DNA of 44,565 nt from the NCBI GenBank assembly GCA_904420095.1, contig CAJFUB010000012.1, positions 1-44,565 of the forward strand, in the 5' to 3' direction. The position numbers and the translations under genes are program-made. Shown piece after piece: positions 8,059-17,450 of the stretch. The notes under the pieces are model-generated. The model had not been told where the DNA came from. It searched no databases and saw only the letters and a program-made list of their open reading frames with translations. Origin of the DNA: an uncultured Clostridia bacterium (lineage in GTDB: Bacteria > Bacillota > Clostridia > UBA1212 > UBA1255). Positions within the stretch are counted from its first letter, which is position 1. Every line of letters begins with the position of its first letter.

Positions 8059-8691
8059 TTATTCTTCCGTATCTCCGCAAAGCCTCCTGACGGCTTGAAA
8101 ATCTTCTTCAAAGACCGGCTTGAGGCTTCGGTTATAAATCTGGCTTGCCGGATGGTAAAGCGGCACATATGTCGAAGGGGTTTCGTTTATTCTGATATCG
8201 ATCGCTTTTCCGTGGCAAGCACTTAATTCCAGTATACCACAATTTCCGATAAAACACAAAGCCTTCAGCGGTACGCCTCCAAGCGTCAGAATCAGCCGCG
8301 GCTTCAGAAAAATCAGTTCTTCCCGCAGCCAGGGCAGGCTCAGCTGAATTTCACGCGGCAGCGCCGGACGGTTCGCATACGTTCCCGGCCGTTTTCCGGG
8401 GCGCGCCAATCTGTATTTTACCACATTAGTTATATACAGACTGTTTCTTTTTATGCCTGTCGCTTTTAAAATTTCGTCGAGGATCGCGCCTGCTTTTCCC
8501 ACGAACGGCCTTCCAAGCCGGACCTCCTCTTTTCCCGGCGCTTCTCCGATCAGCACTACGCCGGCATGCTCCGGTCCGGAGCCGTATACAAACTGCAGAG
8601 GACCGGTCCGAGCATACAGCTCCAAATCCTCCGACACCTCGCGTTCCAGTTTTTCCCGGTAAAAAGCGTTAATATCCTCAAATGATTTCAT
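8059..8691 (-). CDS. Uracil-DNA glycosylase superfamily protein lacking the Fe-S cysteines
   Basis: A 210-residue relative of family-4 uracil-DNA glycosylases. It keeps the active-site segment VLIGEAPGKEEVRLGRPFVGKAG and the C-terminal YHPASQ motif. The four cysteines that hold the 4Fe-4S cluster in family 4 are missing: there is no N-terminal C-x2-C, NVVKY stands where the neighbour has NVVKC, and REIQLSLPWL where it has EACMPYL. It therefore folds without a cluster. The likely role is base-excision repair of uracil or another lesion, but activity is inferred. It overlaps the end of the canonical copy by 14 bases, so the two are expressed together. Confidence 0.8.
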   Translation of the reverse strand: MKSFEDINAFYREKLEREVSEDLELYARTGPLQFVYGSGPEHAGVVLIGEAPGKEEVRLGRPFVGKAGAILDEILKATGIKRNSLYITNVVKYRLARPGKRPGTYANRPALPREIQLSLPWLREELIFLKPRLILTLGGVPLKALCFIGNCGILELSACHGKAIDIRINETPSTYVPLYHPASQIYNRSLKPVFEEDFQAVRRLCGDTEE

Positions 8692-9229
8692 GAAGCCTCT
8701 CTTGAACGGCCTTCAGATCCCGCCACATAAAAATTTTTTTCGATTCGTCTCGCAGAAGCGCGGCGGGATGATAGGTTGCCGTAAAATAGGTACCTTTTTT
8801 TTCGATCCATGTCCCGCGTACCGCCGTAATTTTGGCCTCGGGGCCGATCAGCGCTACAGATGCGACTGATCCGAGGCATACCACGATTTTCGGTTTAATC
8901 AGCCGGAATTGCTCCCTGAGATACGGCATGCACGCCTCCGTCTCTTCCCGGAGGGGATTGCGGTTCTGGGGCGGCCTGCATTTTACGACATTTGCAATAT
9001 AATAGAGATCCGGAGGAAACCCGCATGCTTCCAGCGCAAGATCCAGCAGCTTTCCCGCCTGCCCTACAAACGGGATTCCCTGCTCGTCCTCCTGTGCGCC
9101 GGGGCCCTCGCCGACAAACAGGATCGGCGCATTGCGGTTTCCCCTTCCGACTACCACGTTTTTGCGCGTCTGCGCCAGGGCGCAGCGCTGGCAGCGGCTG
9201 CAGTAGTCCAGCAGCTCTTCCCACGTCAT
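8678..9229 (-). CDS. Uracil-DNA glycosylase, family 4 (Fe-S type)
   Basis: A 183-residue base-excision repair enzyme that removes uracil from DNA. C13 and C16, then the cysteines of NVVKC and EAC, form the expected 4Fe-4S ligand set. The active-site loop is FVGEGPGAQEDEQGIPFVGQAG and the C-terminal motif is YHPAALLR. The ATG at 9229 overlaps the argF stop as ATGA; a GTG at 9241 is an alternative. It follows the arginine operon without a gap, so it is probably co-transcribed with it, although no functional link is known. Confidence 0.88.
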   Translation of the reverse strand: MTWEELLDYCSRCQRCALAQTRKNVVVGRGNRNAPILFVGEGPGAQEDEQGIPFVGQAGKLLDLALEACGFPPDLYYIANVVKCRPPQNRNPLREETEACMPYLREQFRLIKPKIVVCLGSVASVALIGPEAKITAVRGTWIEKKGTYFTATYHPAALLRDESKKIFMWRDLKAVQERLHEII

Positions 9230-10131
9230 GACGTCAGACACTTTACGAGAACCGCCTTTTGTACATGCAGGCGGTTTTCTGCCTCGTCAAAAATTTCCGC
9301 GGCGTGCGCTTCGAATACTTCCGCGGAAATTTCCTCGCCTCTATGCGCGGGGAGACAGTGCTGCACGATCGCGTCCCGCTTTGCGCAGGCCATTACGCGG
9401 TCATTGATCTGATACTCCGCAAAGACCTTCTGCCGTTCGGCCGCCTCGGCCTCCTGCCCCATTGACGCCCAAACGTCGGTATAAAGGACGTCCGCGTCGG
9501 CAGCGGCTTCAAGAATATTTTCCGTACACTGAAATTCTCCGTTTTCTGCCGCCCACTTCATAATTTCAGCGTCCGGACGGTAGCCCTCCGGGCAAGCGAC
9601 GCTGACCTTCATGCCGAGCTTGATGCCGCCTACAATCAGTGAATTTGCCATATTGTTGCCGTCTCCGATATAGGTCAGCTTATTCCCACGAATCGCCCCC
9701 TTGTATTCCCGGATCGTCATCAGGTCCGCAAGCACCTGGCAGGGATGGCAATAATCCGTCAGGCCGTTGATTACCGGTATGGAGCCGTATTCCGCAAGCT
9801 TTTCCACTTCCTCCTGGCTGTACGTGCGAATCATGATTCCGTCCAGATAACGCGATAAAACACGCGCAGTGTCTTCGATCGGCTCGCCTCTTCCGATCTG
9901 CAGATCGTGCGCGCTCAAAAACAAAGCCGATCCGCCGAGATCATACATCCCGACCTCGAACGAGACACGCGTCCGCGTAGACGATTTTTGGAAAATCATT
10001 CCCAGCGTCTTGCCCGCAAGACGTTTATGCTCAATCCCGTGTTTTTTTTCATATTTCAGCTGATCCGCCATATTGAGAATGCTGCAGATTTCTTCCTTGC
10101 TCAGATCCATGAGCTTCAGCAGATGCTTCAT
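9226..10131 (-). CDS. argF: Ornithine carbamoyltransferase
   Basis: A 301-residue enzyme that joins ornithine and carbamoyl phosphate to citrulline, the step before ArgG. The carbamoyl-phosphate site STRTRVSFEVGMYDLGG is complete, and the ornithine-binding HCLPAHRGEE motif is near the C-terminus. Length is normal. It is the seventh and last arg gene of the operon. Its ATG overlaps the argD stop (ATGA) and its stop overlaps the start of the uracil-DNA glycosylase gene. Anabolic function is inferred from the operon. Confidence 0.96.
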   Translation of the reverse strand: MKHLLKLMDLSKEEICSILNMADQLKYEKKHGIEHKRLAGKTLGMIFQKSSTRTRVSFEVGMYDLGGSALFLSAHDLQIGRGEPIEDTARVLSRYLDGIMIRTYSQEEVEKLAEYGSIPVINGLTDYCHPCQVLADLMTIREYKGAIRGNKLTYIGDGNNMANSLIVGGIKLGMKVSVACPEGYRPDAEIMKWAAENGEFQCTENILEAAADADVLYTDVWASMGQEAEAAERQKVFAEYQINDRVMACAKRDAIVQHCLPAHRGEEISAEVFEAHAAEIFDEAENRLHVQKAVLVKCLTS

Positions 10132-11297
10132 TTTGCAATGACCTCCTTTAAAATTCCGATTGCTTCCTTGAGCTCTTCCTCTTTAATATTCAGCGGCGGG
10201 AGCAGACGCACCTTTGTTTTTGCGCTGAGCACAAGTACGCCGCGTTCCATTGCGTCTTTAATTACTTCTGCCGCTGGGCGCTCCGTTTCAATTCCGAGCA
10301 TCAGCCCAAGTCCGGTGACAGATTTTACGCCCTTCGCGCCCTGCAGCGCATTCCGGATCCACGCGCCCTTCTCGCGTACCGAGGCGAGAAGCGCCTCATC
10401 GATCCGGCTCAGGATATTGTACGCGCCGGCGCAGCAGACAGGATTTCCGCCAAAGGTAGAACCGTGCGTTCCCGGCGTAAAAACATCCTGCATTTTTTCG
10501 CCCAGCATCGTGACGCCCAGCGGGAGACCGCCGCCGATTCCCTTTGCCGTCGTTACGATATCCGGCAGAATTCCATACTGCATATATGCGTAAAGCGTCC
10601 CCGTTCTTCCGTTGCCCGTCTGTACCTCGTCCGCGATCATAAGAAGATCGTTTTCCGCCGCCAGCGATTCGATTGTTTTTACAAAATCTTCCGACAGGAC
10701 GTGAATGCCGCCCTCTCCCTGCACGAGCTCAAACATCACCGCGCAGCAGCGGTGCTCGCGGATCAGCCGTTTCAGCTCCTCGGGATCGTCCGGCGCGCAG
10801 TATACGAAGCCCTCTGTGAAAGGCCCGAATTTCGTGTGAAACGCATCCTGTCCCGTTGCGGAAAGCGTCGTCACCGTTCTGCCGTGAAAGCTGTTTTTCA
10901 GCGTAATGATCGTATGTCTGCCTTCCCCGTATTTTTGATAGGAATATAAGCGGGCGGCTTTGATGGCGCATTCGTTCGCCTCCGCCCCCGAATTGCCGAA
11001 AAACACCTTCTTCATTCCCGTTTTTGTGCAAAGCAGCTCTGCGAGTTTTACGCAGGGCTCCGTATAGTAGAGATTCGAGGTATGCTGCAGCGTTCGGATC
11101 TGCGCAATCACGGCATTTTCCCAAGCATCATCACACATGCCGAAAATATTTACGGCAATCCCGCTCCCCAGGTCAATGTATCGTTTTCCATCGCTGCCTT
11201 CGAGCAGCGCGCCCTTCCCCCGCTCGAGCGCGACCGGGAACCGGCCGTATGTATGGGCGATATATTCGCCGTCCTTCTGAAAAATGTCTTTCATCAT
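10128..11297 (-). CDS. argD: Acetylornithine aminotransferase
   Basis: A 389-residue class III, PLP-dependent aminotransferase that makes N-acetylornithine from N-acetylglutamate semialdehyde. The PLP lysine lies in VTTAKGIGGGLP and the cofactor Asp in MIADEVQTGNGRTG. The GNSGAEANECAIKAAR loop and HGSTFGGNPV are also present. The ATG at 11297 has GGAGG seven bases upstream and is preferred over the ATG at 11321 that overlaps argB. It sits between argB and argF in the operon. Confidence 0.95.
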   Translation of the reverse strand: MMKDIFQKDGEYIAHTYGRFPVALERGKGALLEGSDGKRYIDLGSGIAVNIFGMCDDAWENAVIAQIRTLQHTSNLYYTEPCVKLAELLCTKTGMKKVFFGNSGAEANECAIKAARLYSYQKYGEGRHTIITLKNSFHGRTVTTLSATGQDAFHTKFGPFTEGFVYCAPDDPEELKRLIREHRCCAVMFELVQGEGGIHVLSEDFVKTIESLAAENDLLMIADEVQTGNGRTGTLYAYMQYGILPDIVTTAKGIGGGLPLGVTMLGEKMQDVFTPGTHGSTFGGNPVCCAGAYNILSRIDEALLASVREKGAWIRNALQGAKGVKSVTGLGLMLGIETERPAAEVIKDAMERGVLVLSAKTKVRLLPPLNIKEEELKEAIGILKEVIAK

Positions 11298-11317
11298 TTC
11301 TGCGCCTCCGTAAACTG

Positions 11318-12175
11318 TCATCCTTCGGTAAACATGGTCCCGATTCCTTCATCTGTCAGCGTTTCGATCAGGATCGAATGCGGGATTCTGCCGTCAATAA
11401 TAAATACCCTATTTACGCCTCTGCGGATCGCTTCGATACAGCATTCCACCTTCGGAATCATGCCGCCCGAAATGATCCCATCCCGCATCAGCGTGGGAGC
11501 GTCGCTGACCTGAATCTGCGGAATCAGAGAGTCCGGATCGTCTTTGTCGCGTAAAATACCGCTGATATCTGTCATGGAAATCAGGCTTTCCGCTCTGAGC
11601 ATCCCGGCGATCCTGGAGGCTGCGGTATCCGCGTTGATATTGTAAACATTGCCCTCGGAATCGCACCCAACCGTGGAAATCACAGGGATATAGCCCTTTT
11701 CCAGAACGTCGAGAATCAGCTGCGTATCGACGTTCGTGATTTCTCCGACATATCCCAGGGCCGGATCGAGCTGTCTGGCTTCGATCATGTGCCCGTCCGC
11801 GCCGCTGAGACCGATCGCACGGCCGCCCGTATTTTGTAAAAGATTGACGAGGCCCTTATTAATTTTTCCGGCAAGCACCATCTGAACGACCTCCGCGGTC
11901 TCCGCATCCGTTACGCGCAGTCCATTGACAAATTCAGAGCGTTTGCCGATTTTCTGAAGCATTTCACTGATTTCCGGACCGCCGCCGTGTACGAGCACGA
12001 CCTTGATGCCGATCAAAGACAGCAGTACGATGTCTCCCATGACTGCCTTTTTCAGTTCCTCGTTGATCATCGCGTTGCCGCCGTATTTTACCACGATGAT
12101 TTTATTGTAATATTTTTGAATATAGGGAAGCGCGTGGATCAAAACCTCCGCGCGCTGCGCGTTGCTGAGTTCCAT
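11318..12175 (-). CDS. argB: Acetylglutamate kinase
   Basis: A 285-residue amino-acid kinase that phosphorylates N-acetylglutamate, usually the feedback-controlled step when ArgJ is present. The nucleotide and substrate loops VVKYGGNAM and LVHGGGPEI are intact, and NINADTAASRIA lies in the C-terminal half. The ATG at 12175 follows GAGGTG at good spacing; an in-frame GTG at 12190 overlaps the argJ stop but has a weaker site. Arginine inhibition is likely from family knowledge but was not tested. Confidence 0.95.
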   Translation of the reverse strand: MELSNAQRAEVLIHALPYIQKYYNKIIVVKYGGNAMINEELKKAVMGDIVLLSLIGIKVVLVHGGGPEISEMLQKIGKRSEFVNGLRVTDAETAEVVQMVLAGKINKGLVNLLQNTGGRAIGLSGADGHMIEARQLDPALGYVGEITNVDTQLILDVLEKGYIPVISTVGCDSEGNVYNINADTAASRIAGMLRAESLISMTDISGILRDKDDPDSLIPQIQVSDAPTLMRDGIISGGMIPKVECCIEAIRRGVNRVFIIDGRIPHSILIETLTDEGIGTMFTEG

Positions 12176-12186
12176 GGAGCCACACC

Positions 12187-13413
12187 TCACGTTCTGTAAT
12201 CGCCGTTGATTTTTACATAATCATAGGTCAGATCGCAACCCCAGGCCGTTGCCGTTTCATTGCCGTCATTCAGATCCACCAGAATGTCGATCTCTTTCTC
12301 CTGGAGAATTTCTTTTGCCTGTTCCTCGGAAAAGGGTACTCCCGTTCCATTTTTGCAGACAGTAATCATGCCTTTTCCTGAGCGGAACGCCACGTCGATC
12401 CGGTTGACGTCTACCAAAGCGCCGCTGTAGCCAATCGCGCAAAGCACTCTGCCCCAATTCGCATCAGCGCCGAACATCGCCGCCTTGAGCAAGGAAGAGC
12501 AGATTACCGATTTTGCCGTTTTCTGCGCGGTTTCAAGCGTCGGAGCGCCAGATACGCTGCATTCCAGCAGCTTCGTGGCCCCTTCCCCATCTGCTGCAAG
12601 CATACGGCTCAGCCGCACGGTCAGCATATGCAGCGCCCTGCAAAACGTATCAAAGGCAGCGCCCTCGGCGTTGATTTCGGCATTGCCGGCCATGCCGTTT
12701 GAAAGAATCACAGCCATATCATTGGTAGAAGTATCCCCGTCGATGCTGATCATGTTAAACGATGTTTTGACATCCTCTCGAAGCGCCTTTCCAAGCAGTT
12801 CCGGCGTGATCAGCGCATCGCACGTAATAAAAATCAGCATCGTTGCCATATTCGGATGAATCATTCCCGAGCCCTTCGCGATTCCGCCCATGCTGCACGG
12901 CACGCCGTCGATTTCAAAACGGACGGCAACCTCTTTCACAATGGTGTCCGTTGTCATAATTGCCTCCGCGGCAAAGCGGCTGCCTTCCGGAGCCGCGGTA
13001 AGCCCGTCATAAAGCTCCGCAATAGAATTCCGGATCGGCGCCGTGTCAAGCGGCATCCCGATCACACCCGTAGACGCGACAACGACGTTTCTTTTTTCAA
13101 TTCCGCACTGTTTGGCGGCAATCGCACACATTTCGGTCGCTTTTTCATATCCGTCCGCATTGCAGGTATTTGCATTTCCGCTGTTGCAGAGGATCACGGA
13201 AGCTCTGCCGTTTTCCAGGTTCTTCCGAGTGACCGCAATCGGCGCACCTTTTACGAGGTTTGTCGTATATACGGCCGCTGCGGCCGCTTCTTTCTCGCTG
13301 ACAATCAGAGCCAGATCTCGTTTGCTTTTATTTTTGCGGATCCCGCAGTGTATCCCATTTGCCCGGAACCCTTTTGCGGCGCAAACGCCGCCCTCCGTAT
13401 ATTTGCATTCCAT
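12187..13413 (-). CDS. argJ: Bifunctional ornithine acetyltransferase / N-acetylglutamate synthase
   Basis: A 408-residue self-cleaving Ntn-type enzyme. It moves the acetyl group from N-acetylornithine to glutamate and so recycles it; many members also use acetyl-CoA. The autocleavage site is the Ala-Thr in HPNMATMLIFI, where the Thr becomes the nucleophile. The LCNSGNANTCN segment forms part of the active site. The ATG at 13413 overlaps the argC stop (TAATG). With ArgJ present the pathway needs no separate ArgE. Confidence 0.95.
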   Translation of the reverse strand: MECKYTEGGVCAAKGFRANGIHCGIRKNKSKRDLALIVSEKEAAAAAVYTTNLVKGAPIAVTRKNLENGRASVILCNSGNANTCNADGYEKATEMCAIAAKQCGIEKRNVVVASTGVIGMPLDTAPIRNSIAELYDGLTAAPEGSRFAAEAIMTTDTIVKEVAVRFEIDGVPCSMGGIAKGSGMIHPNMATMLIFITCDALITPELLGKALREDVKTSFNMISIDGDTSTNDMAVILSNGMAGNAEINAEGAAFDTFCRALHMLTVRLSRMLAADGEGATKLLECSVSGAPTLETAQKTAKSVICSSLLKAAMFGADANWGRVLCAIGYSGALVDVNRIDVAFRSGKGMITVCKNGTGVPFSEEQAKEILQEKEIDILVDLNDGNETATAWGCDLTYDYVKINGDYRT

Positions 13414-14354
13414 TATAAATCCAATCCTTTCTTCGGATCTGCTCCCATTTTCAGATTCATGCATTCAACCGCCGCGCCGGACGCGCCTTTTCCCAGGTTG
13501 TCATACTGCGCAATGAGCAAAATCCGCTCTTCATTCCCGCATACGCCAATTCGCATAGAATCTTTTCCTGAGCAGCCCGCGCCGGAGACAAAGCCCCCCG
13601 CTCCGAAATCCGTAAGATCGTCCGTATAGGATACGATCGGCCCGGGATACTGCCTTCGGTACAGACTCCGGATCGCTTCACACGTTACGCCCTCCGGCAG
13701 CTGCCGGGAAAATACGGGAACGGTCATCACCATTCCGCTGTAGAAATCAGAAACCACCGGGCAGAAGATCGGCGCGTGCTCCAGCTCCGTTACGTGCTGC
13801 ATTTCCTTCAGATGCTTATGCCGCTGTGTCAGACCGTATTGCCGCGGCGCGTCCAAAAGCGGATCCCTGTTCTCGGCCTCGTATTCCGCGATCATTTTCT
13901 TGCCGCCGCCGCTGTAGCCCGTGACGCTGTGCGAGGTCAGAAGCGCGGAACGCGGCAGAAGCCCGTATTTTACCAGCGGATAAACAAGCGCGATAAAACC
14001 GCCGGCATGGCAGCCCGGCACCGCGATCCGCCGGCTTTCCCGTATGGCCTGAAAATGCGCTTCAGACAGCTCGGGGAAGCCATAGGCCCAGCCCGGACTC
14101 GTGCGGTGCGCCGTAGAAGTATCAATGAGCACCGTCTTCGGATTCTCCGTCATCCGTTCGGCCTCCGCCGCCGCCGCGTCGGGCAGACACAGAAAAGAAA
14201 TATCGCTTTCGTTGATGGCTTCCCTCCGTCTGTCCGGATTTTTTCGGTCCGCCTCGGGAAGCAGGATCAGCTCGATGTCTTCTCTCGCGCTGAGTCTGTC
14301 CCAGATCCGAAGGCCCGTGGTGCCTTCCCTGCCGTCAATAAATACTTTCGTCAT
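13413..14354 (-). CDS. argC: N-acetyl-gamma-glutamyl-phosphate reductase, type 2
   Basis: A 313-residue NADPH-dependent reductase that makes N-acetylglutamate semialdehyde. The short N-terminus FIDGREGTTGLRIWDRL and overall length are those of the type 2 ArgC group rather than the longer type 1. The catalytic cysteine lies in VPGCHAGGFIALVYPL. The start overlaps the end of argH by 20 bases, with GGAG 10 bases upstream. Confidence 0.93.
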   Translation of the reverse strand: MTKVFIDGREGTTGLRIWDRLSAREDIELILLPEADRKNPDRRREAINESDISFLCLPDAAAAEAERMTENPKTVLIDTSTAHRTSPGWAYGFPELSEAHFQAIRESRRIAVPGCHAGGFIALVYPLVKYGLLPRSALLTSHSVTGYSGGGKKMIAEYEAENRDPLLDAPRQYGLTQRHKHLKEMQHVTELEHAPIFCPVVSDFYSGMVMTVPVFSRQLPEGVTCEAIRSLYRRQYPGPIVSYTDDLTDFGAGGFVSGAGCSGKDSMRIGVCGNEERILLIAQYDNLGKGASGAAVECMNLKMGADPKKGLDL

Positions 14355-15726
14355 GCTTTAAAAACTCCATTACCTGTGCGATTTGTTTTTCCACGGAGGC
14401 TACAGATGTGCCGCCCTCGGAAATGCGCCTGTCTACGCAGGCCTCCAAACGAATTGCCTCATACAGATCGTTTTCAAACAGCGGACTGAAGGTTTTGTAT
14501 TCCTCCAGAGACAGCGTTTCCAATACTTTCTTCTCGCGGATGCAGTAAGCTACAATTTGTCCCGTGATTTTGTAGGCGCTTCGGAAGGGCAGTCCCTTTT
14601 TCACGAGATAATCCGCCAGATCCGTCGCGTTGATAAAGCCCTGCTGCGCCGCCCGGCGCATATTCTCTCTGCAGACCGTAAACGTGCGGATCATCGGGGC
14701 AAATACTTCCAGGCATTTCTGCACCGTTTCCAGGCTGTCAAAGACAGCCTCCTTATCTTCCTGCATGTCCTTGTTGTATGCAAGCGGCAGTCCCTTGAGC
14801 ATGGTCAGAAGCGTAATCAGGCTGCCGTAAACACGTCCCGTCTTGCCGCGGACAAGCTCCGCCATATCAGGATTCTTCTTCTGCGGCATGATGCTTGAGC
14901 CCGTCGTAAACGAGTCGTCCAGCTCAATAAATTTAAATTCCCAGGAGGACCAGAGCACAATTTCCTCGGCAAAGCGAGAAAGGTGCATCATAATCAGGGA
15001 AAATGCCGCACACAGCTCGACGCAGAAATCCCGGTCCGAAACGCCGTCAATGCTGTTCGCCGTAATTCCGTCAAAGCCAAGCTTTTCCGCCGTAAACCTT
15101 CGGTCCGTATCATAGGTCGTCCCCGCAAGCGCACAGCTTCCGAGCGGAGAAACATTCATACGCTTCACGGCGTCCCGGAGCCGCCCGATATCCCGGAGAA
15201 ACATCATAGCATACGCCATCAGGTGATGTCCGAACGTGATCGGCTGTGCACGCTGCAAATGCGTATAGCCCGGTAAAATGGCATCTTTATTCTGTTCCGC
15301 CTGCTGCGTAACGGCGCGGATGGTATCCTTAAGCAGAGAAATGATTTTATGCGTCTCGTCGCGGAGATACATTCTCAGGTCAAGCGCGACCTGATCATTT
15401 CTGCTTCTTGCGGTATGAAGCCGCTTGCCGGTATCTCCGATCCGCTTCGTAAGCTCCGCTTCCACAAACATATGGATATCTTCGCAGGAACGATCGATCT
15501 GCAGCTTTCCTGCATCCAGGTCTTCGAGAATCCCCTGCAGAGCGGCGATAATCTTCTCGGCATCTTCTCCGGAAATAATATTCCGCGCGCCAAGCATCGC
15601 GGCATGCGCCATCGAGCCCGTGATATCCTGCCGGTACAGCTTTGAATCGAATGATATGGAGGAATTAAAATCGTCGGCCGTTTCGTCGAGCGCCTTTGCG
15701 AAGCGGCCCGCCCATAGTTTTTCCAT
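14335..15726 (-). CDS. argH: Argininosuccinate lyase
   Basis: A 463-residue member of the fumarase/aspartase superfamily that splits argininosuccinate into arginine and fumarate. The signature loop GSSIMPQKKNPD is intact and carries the catalytic serine. HTARSRNDQVA and the HLQRAQPITFGHHL segment with its His are also present. An AAGGAG ribosome binding site lies just before the ATG. It is second in the operon, eight bases behind argG. Confidence 0.97.
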   Translation of the reverse strand: MEKLWAGRFAKALDETADDFNSSISFDSKLYRQDITGSMAHAAMLGARNIISGEDAEKIIAALQGILEDLDAGKLQIDRSCEDIHMFVEAELTKRIGDTGKRLHTARSRNDQVALDLRMYLRDETHKIISLLKDTIRAVTQQAEQNKDAILPGYTHLQRAQPITFGHHLMAYAMMFLRDIGRLRDAVKRMNVSPLGSCALAGTTYDTDRRFTAEKLGFDGITANSIDGVSDRDFCVELCAAFSLIMMHLSRFAEEIVLWSSWEFKFIELDDSFTTGSSIMPQKKNPDMAELVRGKTGRVYGSLITLLTMLKGLPLAYNKDMQEDKEAVFDSLETVQKCLEVFAPMIRTFTVCRENMRRAAQQGFINATDLADYLVKKGLPFRSAYKITGQIVAYCIREKKVLETLSLEEYKTFSPLFENDLYEAIRLEACVDRRISEGGTSVASVEKQIAQVMEFLKHDESIY

Positions 15727-15734
15727 AGAACTCC

Positions 15735-16967
15735 TTACTGCTCCCGCCGCTTCTGTTCCATCATCGCTTTGACCTTCACCGGCAAGCCGAAGAGATTGAT
15801 AAAGCCTTCCGCATCCGACTGGTCATAAACATGATCCTCGTCGAAGGTCGCAATTTCCTCGCTGTAAAGCGTATACGGAGACGTCACGCCCGCGTTGATC
15901 AGATTGCCTTTGTACAGCTTCAGCGTTACGCTTCCCGTTACGGTCTCCTGCGTCTTGTCCACAAACGCGGAAAGCGCCTCGCGCAGGGGGGTAAACCACT
16001 GGCCGAAGTAAACGAGCTCCGCGAAACGGGACGCAACGAGTTCTTTGTAATGCTGCGTGTCGCGGTCGAGGCAGATCGTCTCCAGCACCTGATGCGCCCG
16101 GTAAAGGATCGTACCGCCCGGCGTTTCATAGACGCCTCTGGATTTCATTCCTACCAGCCTGTTCTCTACGAGATCCGCAAGGCCGATGCCGTTTTCTCCG
16201 CCCAGCCGGTTCAGTGTCTCTACAATTTCCACGGCATCCATTTTCTTTCCGTTGACAGCGGTCGGAATACCCTTATCAAAATCGATCGTCACGTAGGCGG
16301 GACGGTCCGGCGCCTGTTCGGGCGAAACGCAGAGCTCCAAAAAGCCTTCTTTGTTATACAGCGGTTCGTTTGCCGGATCTTCCAGATCCATTCCCTCGTG
16401 GGAAAGGTGCCATAAATTTTTATCCTTCGAGTAGTTTGTTTCCCTGTTGATTTTGAGCGGAATGTTATGCGCCTCCGCATATTCGATTTCTTCTTCTCTC
16501 GATTTAATGTCCCATTCCCGCCAGGGAGCGATAATGTGCATATCCGGCGCAAGCGCTTTGATGGTAAGCTCGAAGCGCACCTGGTCGTTTCCCTTGCCGG
16601 TGCAGCCGTGGCAGATGGCGTCGGCGCCCTCCGCCTTTGCAATTTCCACAATTCTCTTTGCAATCACCGGTCTTGCGAACGAGGTTCCGAGAAGATAGTC
16701 GCCCTCGTATTTTGCGCCTGCCTTTACGGTCGGGAAAATATAATCTTCTACGAATTCCTTTTTCAAATCTTCTATATATAATTTAGAGGCGCCGGTTTTA
16801 AGCGCTTTCTCTTCCAGGCCGTCAAGCTCCGTCCCCTGTCCCACGTCGGCGGAAACGGCAATCACTTCACAGTTGTTGTAATTTTCCTTGAGCCACGGGA
16901 TAATGATGGAAGTATCCAATCCGCCCGAATATGCAAGAACTACTTTTTTGATATCTTTCTTGTCCAT
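15735..16967 (-). CDS. argG: Argininosuccinate synthase
   Basis: A 410-residue ATP-dependent ligase that joins citrulline and aspartate. The N-terminal ATP pyrophosphatase loop [20 protein letters not shown] is typical, followed by [11 protein letters not shown] and the [13 protein letters not shown] substrate segment. It is the first gene of the seven-gene arginine operon, with GGAGGG upstream. A consensus SigA promoter overlapped by an ARG-box-like palindrome controls it, so repression by an ArgR/AhrC-type regulator is likely. Confidence 0.97.
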   Translation of the reverse strand: MDKKDIKKVVLAYSGGLDTSIIIPWLKENYNNCEVIAVSADVGQGTELDGLEEKALKTGASKLYIEDLKKEFVEDYIFPTVKAGAKYEGDYLLGTSFARPVIAKRIVEIAKAEGADAICHGCTGKGNDQVRFELTIKALAPDMHIIAPWREWDIKSREEEIEYAEAHNIPLKINRETNYSKDKNLWHLSHEGMDLEDPANEPLYNKEGFLELCVSPEQAPDRPAYVTIDFDKGIPTAVNGKKMDAVEIVETLNRLGGENGIGLADLVENRLVGMKSRGVYETPGGTILYRAHQVLETICLDRDTQHYKELVASRFAELVYFGQWFTPLREALSAFVDKTQETVTGSVTLKLYKGNLINAGVTSPYTLYSEEIATFDEDHVYDQSDAEGFINLFGLPVKVKAMMEQKRREQ

Positions 16968-17001
16968 TTTGATTCCCTCCGTGTGATTTATTCAATTTTC
17001 C

Positions 17002-17035
17002 GTATATTTATACATCAGCGTGCATGCTATGTCAA
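17002..17035 (-). promoter_or_regulatory. Arginine operon promoter with ARG-box-like palindrome
   Basis: Minus strand TTGACA (17035-17030), 17-base spacer, TATAAA (17012-17007). The palindrome GTATAAATATAC (17013-17002) covers the -10 and resembles an ARG box, and a TTGAAT half-site follows closely. ArgR-type control is inferred from this resemblance and from the genes behind it. Confidence 0.65.
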
Positions 17036-17083
17036 GTCAAGCGTGAAAAATTCATTTTCGTGTCATATTTTACCACAAATCGG

Positions 17084-17120
17084 AAAAAAATCACCCGTTG
17101 TATCCAAAATACCACGGGTG
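17084..17120 (-). terminator. Rho-independent terminator of rpsU
   Basis: CACCCGT and ACGGGTG (17114-17120 and 17092-17098) form a 7-bp stem, with a 15-base loop that pairs partly. On the minus strand it is followed by ATTTTTTT. Confidence 0.8.
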
Positions 17121-17141
17121 AAAACAGTTCGGTTATCTAAA

Positions 17142-17315
17142 TCAATATTTGCGCTTTCTGGCAGCCTCGGATTTCTTCTTTCTTCTGACGCTGGGCTTCT
17201 CGTAATGCTCTCTCTTGCGAACCTCTGCAAGTACGCCCGACTTGGCACACGATCTCTTCCACCTCTTCAGCGCACTGTCCAAAGATTCATTTTCTTTCAA
17301 TCTTACTTCTGACAT
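17142..17315 (-). CDS. rpsU: 30S ribosomal protein S21
   Basis: A 57-residue basic protein of the small ribosomal subunit that helps mRNA binding at initiation. The sequence [20 protein letters not shown] and the C-terminus [14 protein letters not shown] are diagnostic of S21 in Clostridia. A GGAGGGAGG ribosome binding site lies eight bases before the ATG. It is a single-gene unit with its own strong promoter, a structured leader of about 130 bases and a terminator. Confidence 0.97.
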   Translation of the reverse strand: MSEVRLKENESLDSALKRWKRSCAKSGVLAEVRKREHYEKPSVRRKKKSEAARKRKY

Positions 17316-17399
17316 CCAAATCCCCTCCCTCCGACGGCAGCGGTTGATGGAATACCAATCTGTCTCATGTTATACCAAAACCACGTCTCATAAATATTA

Positions 17400-17443
17400 C
17401 TGATTGCACGGGCGGCTCTACCAAACCGTCCTCCCCGTATCAG
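17400..17443 (-). promoter_or_regulatory. Structured 5' leader of rpsU
   Basis: In the rpsU leader, CTGATACGGG (17443-17434) can pair with CCCGTGCAATCAG (17412-17400) apart from a three-base bulge. A smaller CGG/CCG stem lies inside. It sits between the promoter and the ribosome binding site. A role in autoregulation is a guess. Confidence 0.4.
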
Positions 17444-17450
17444 TTGATTG

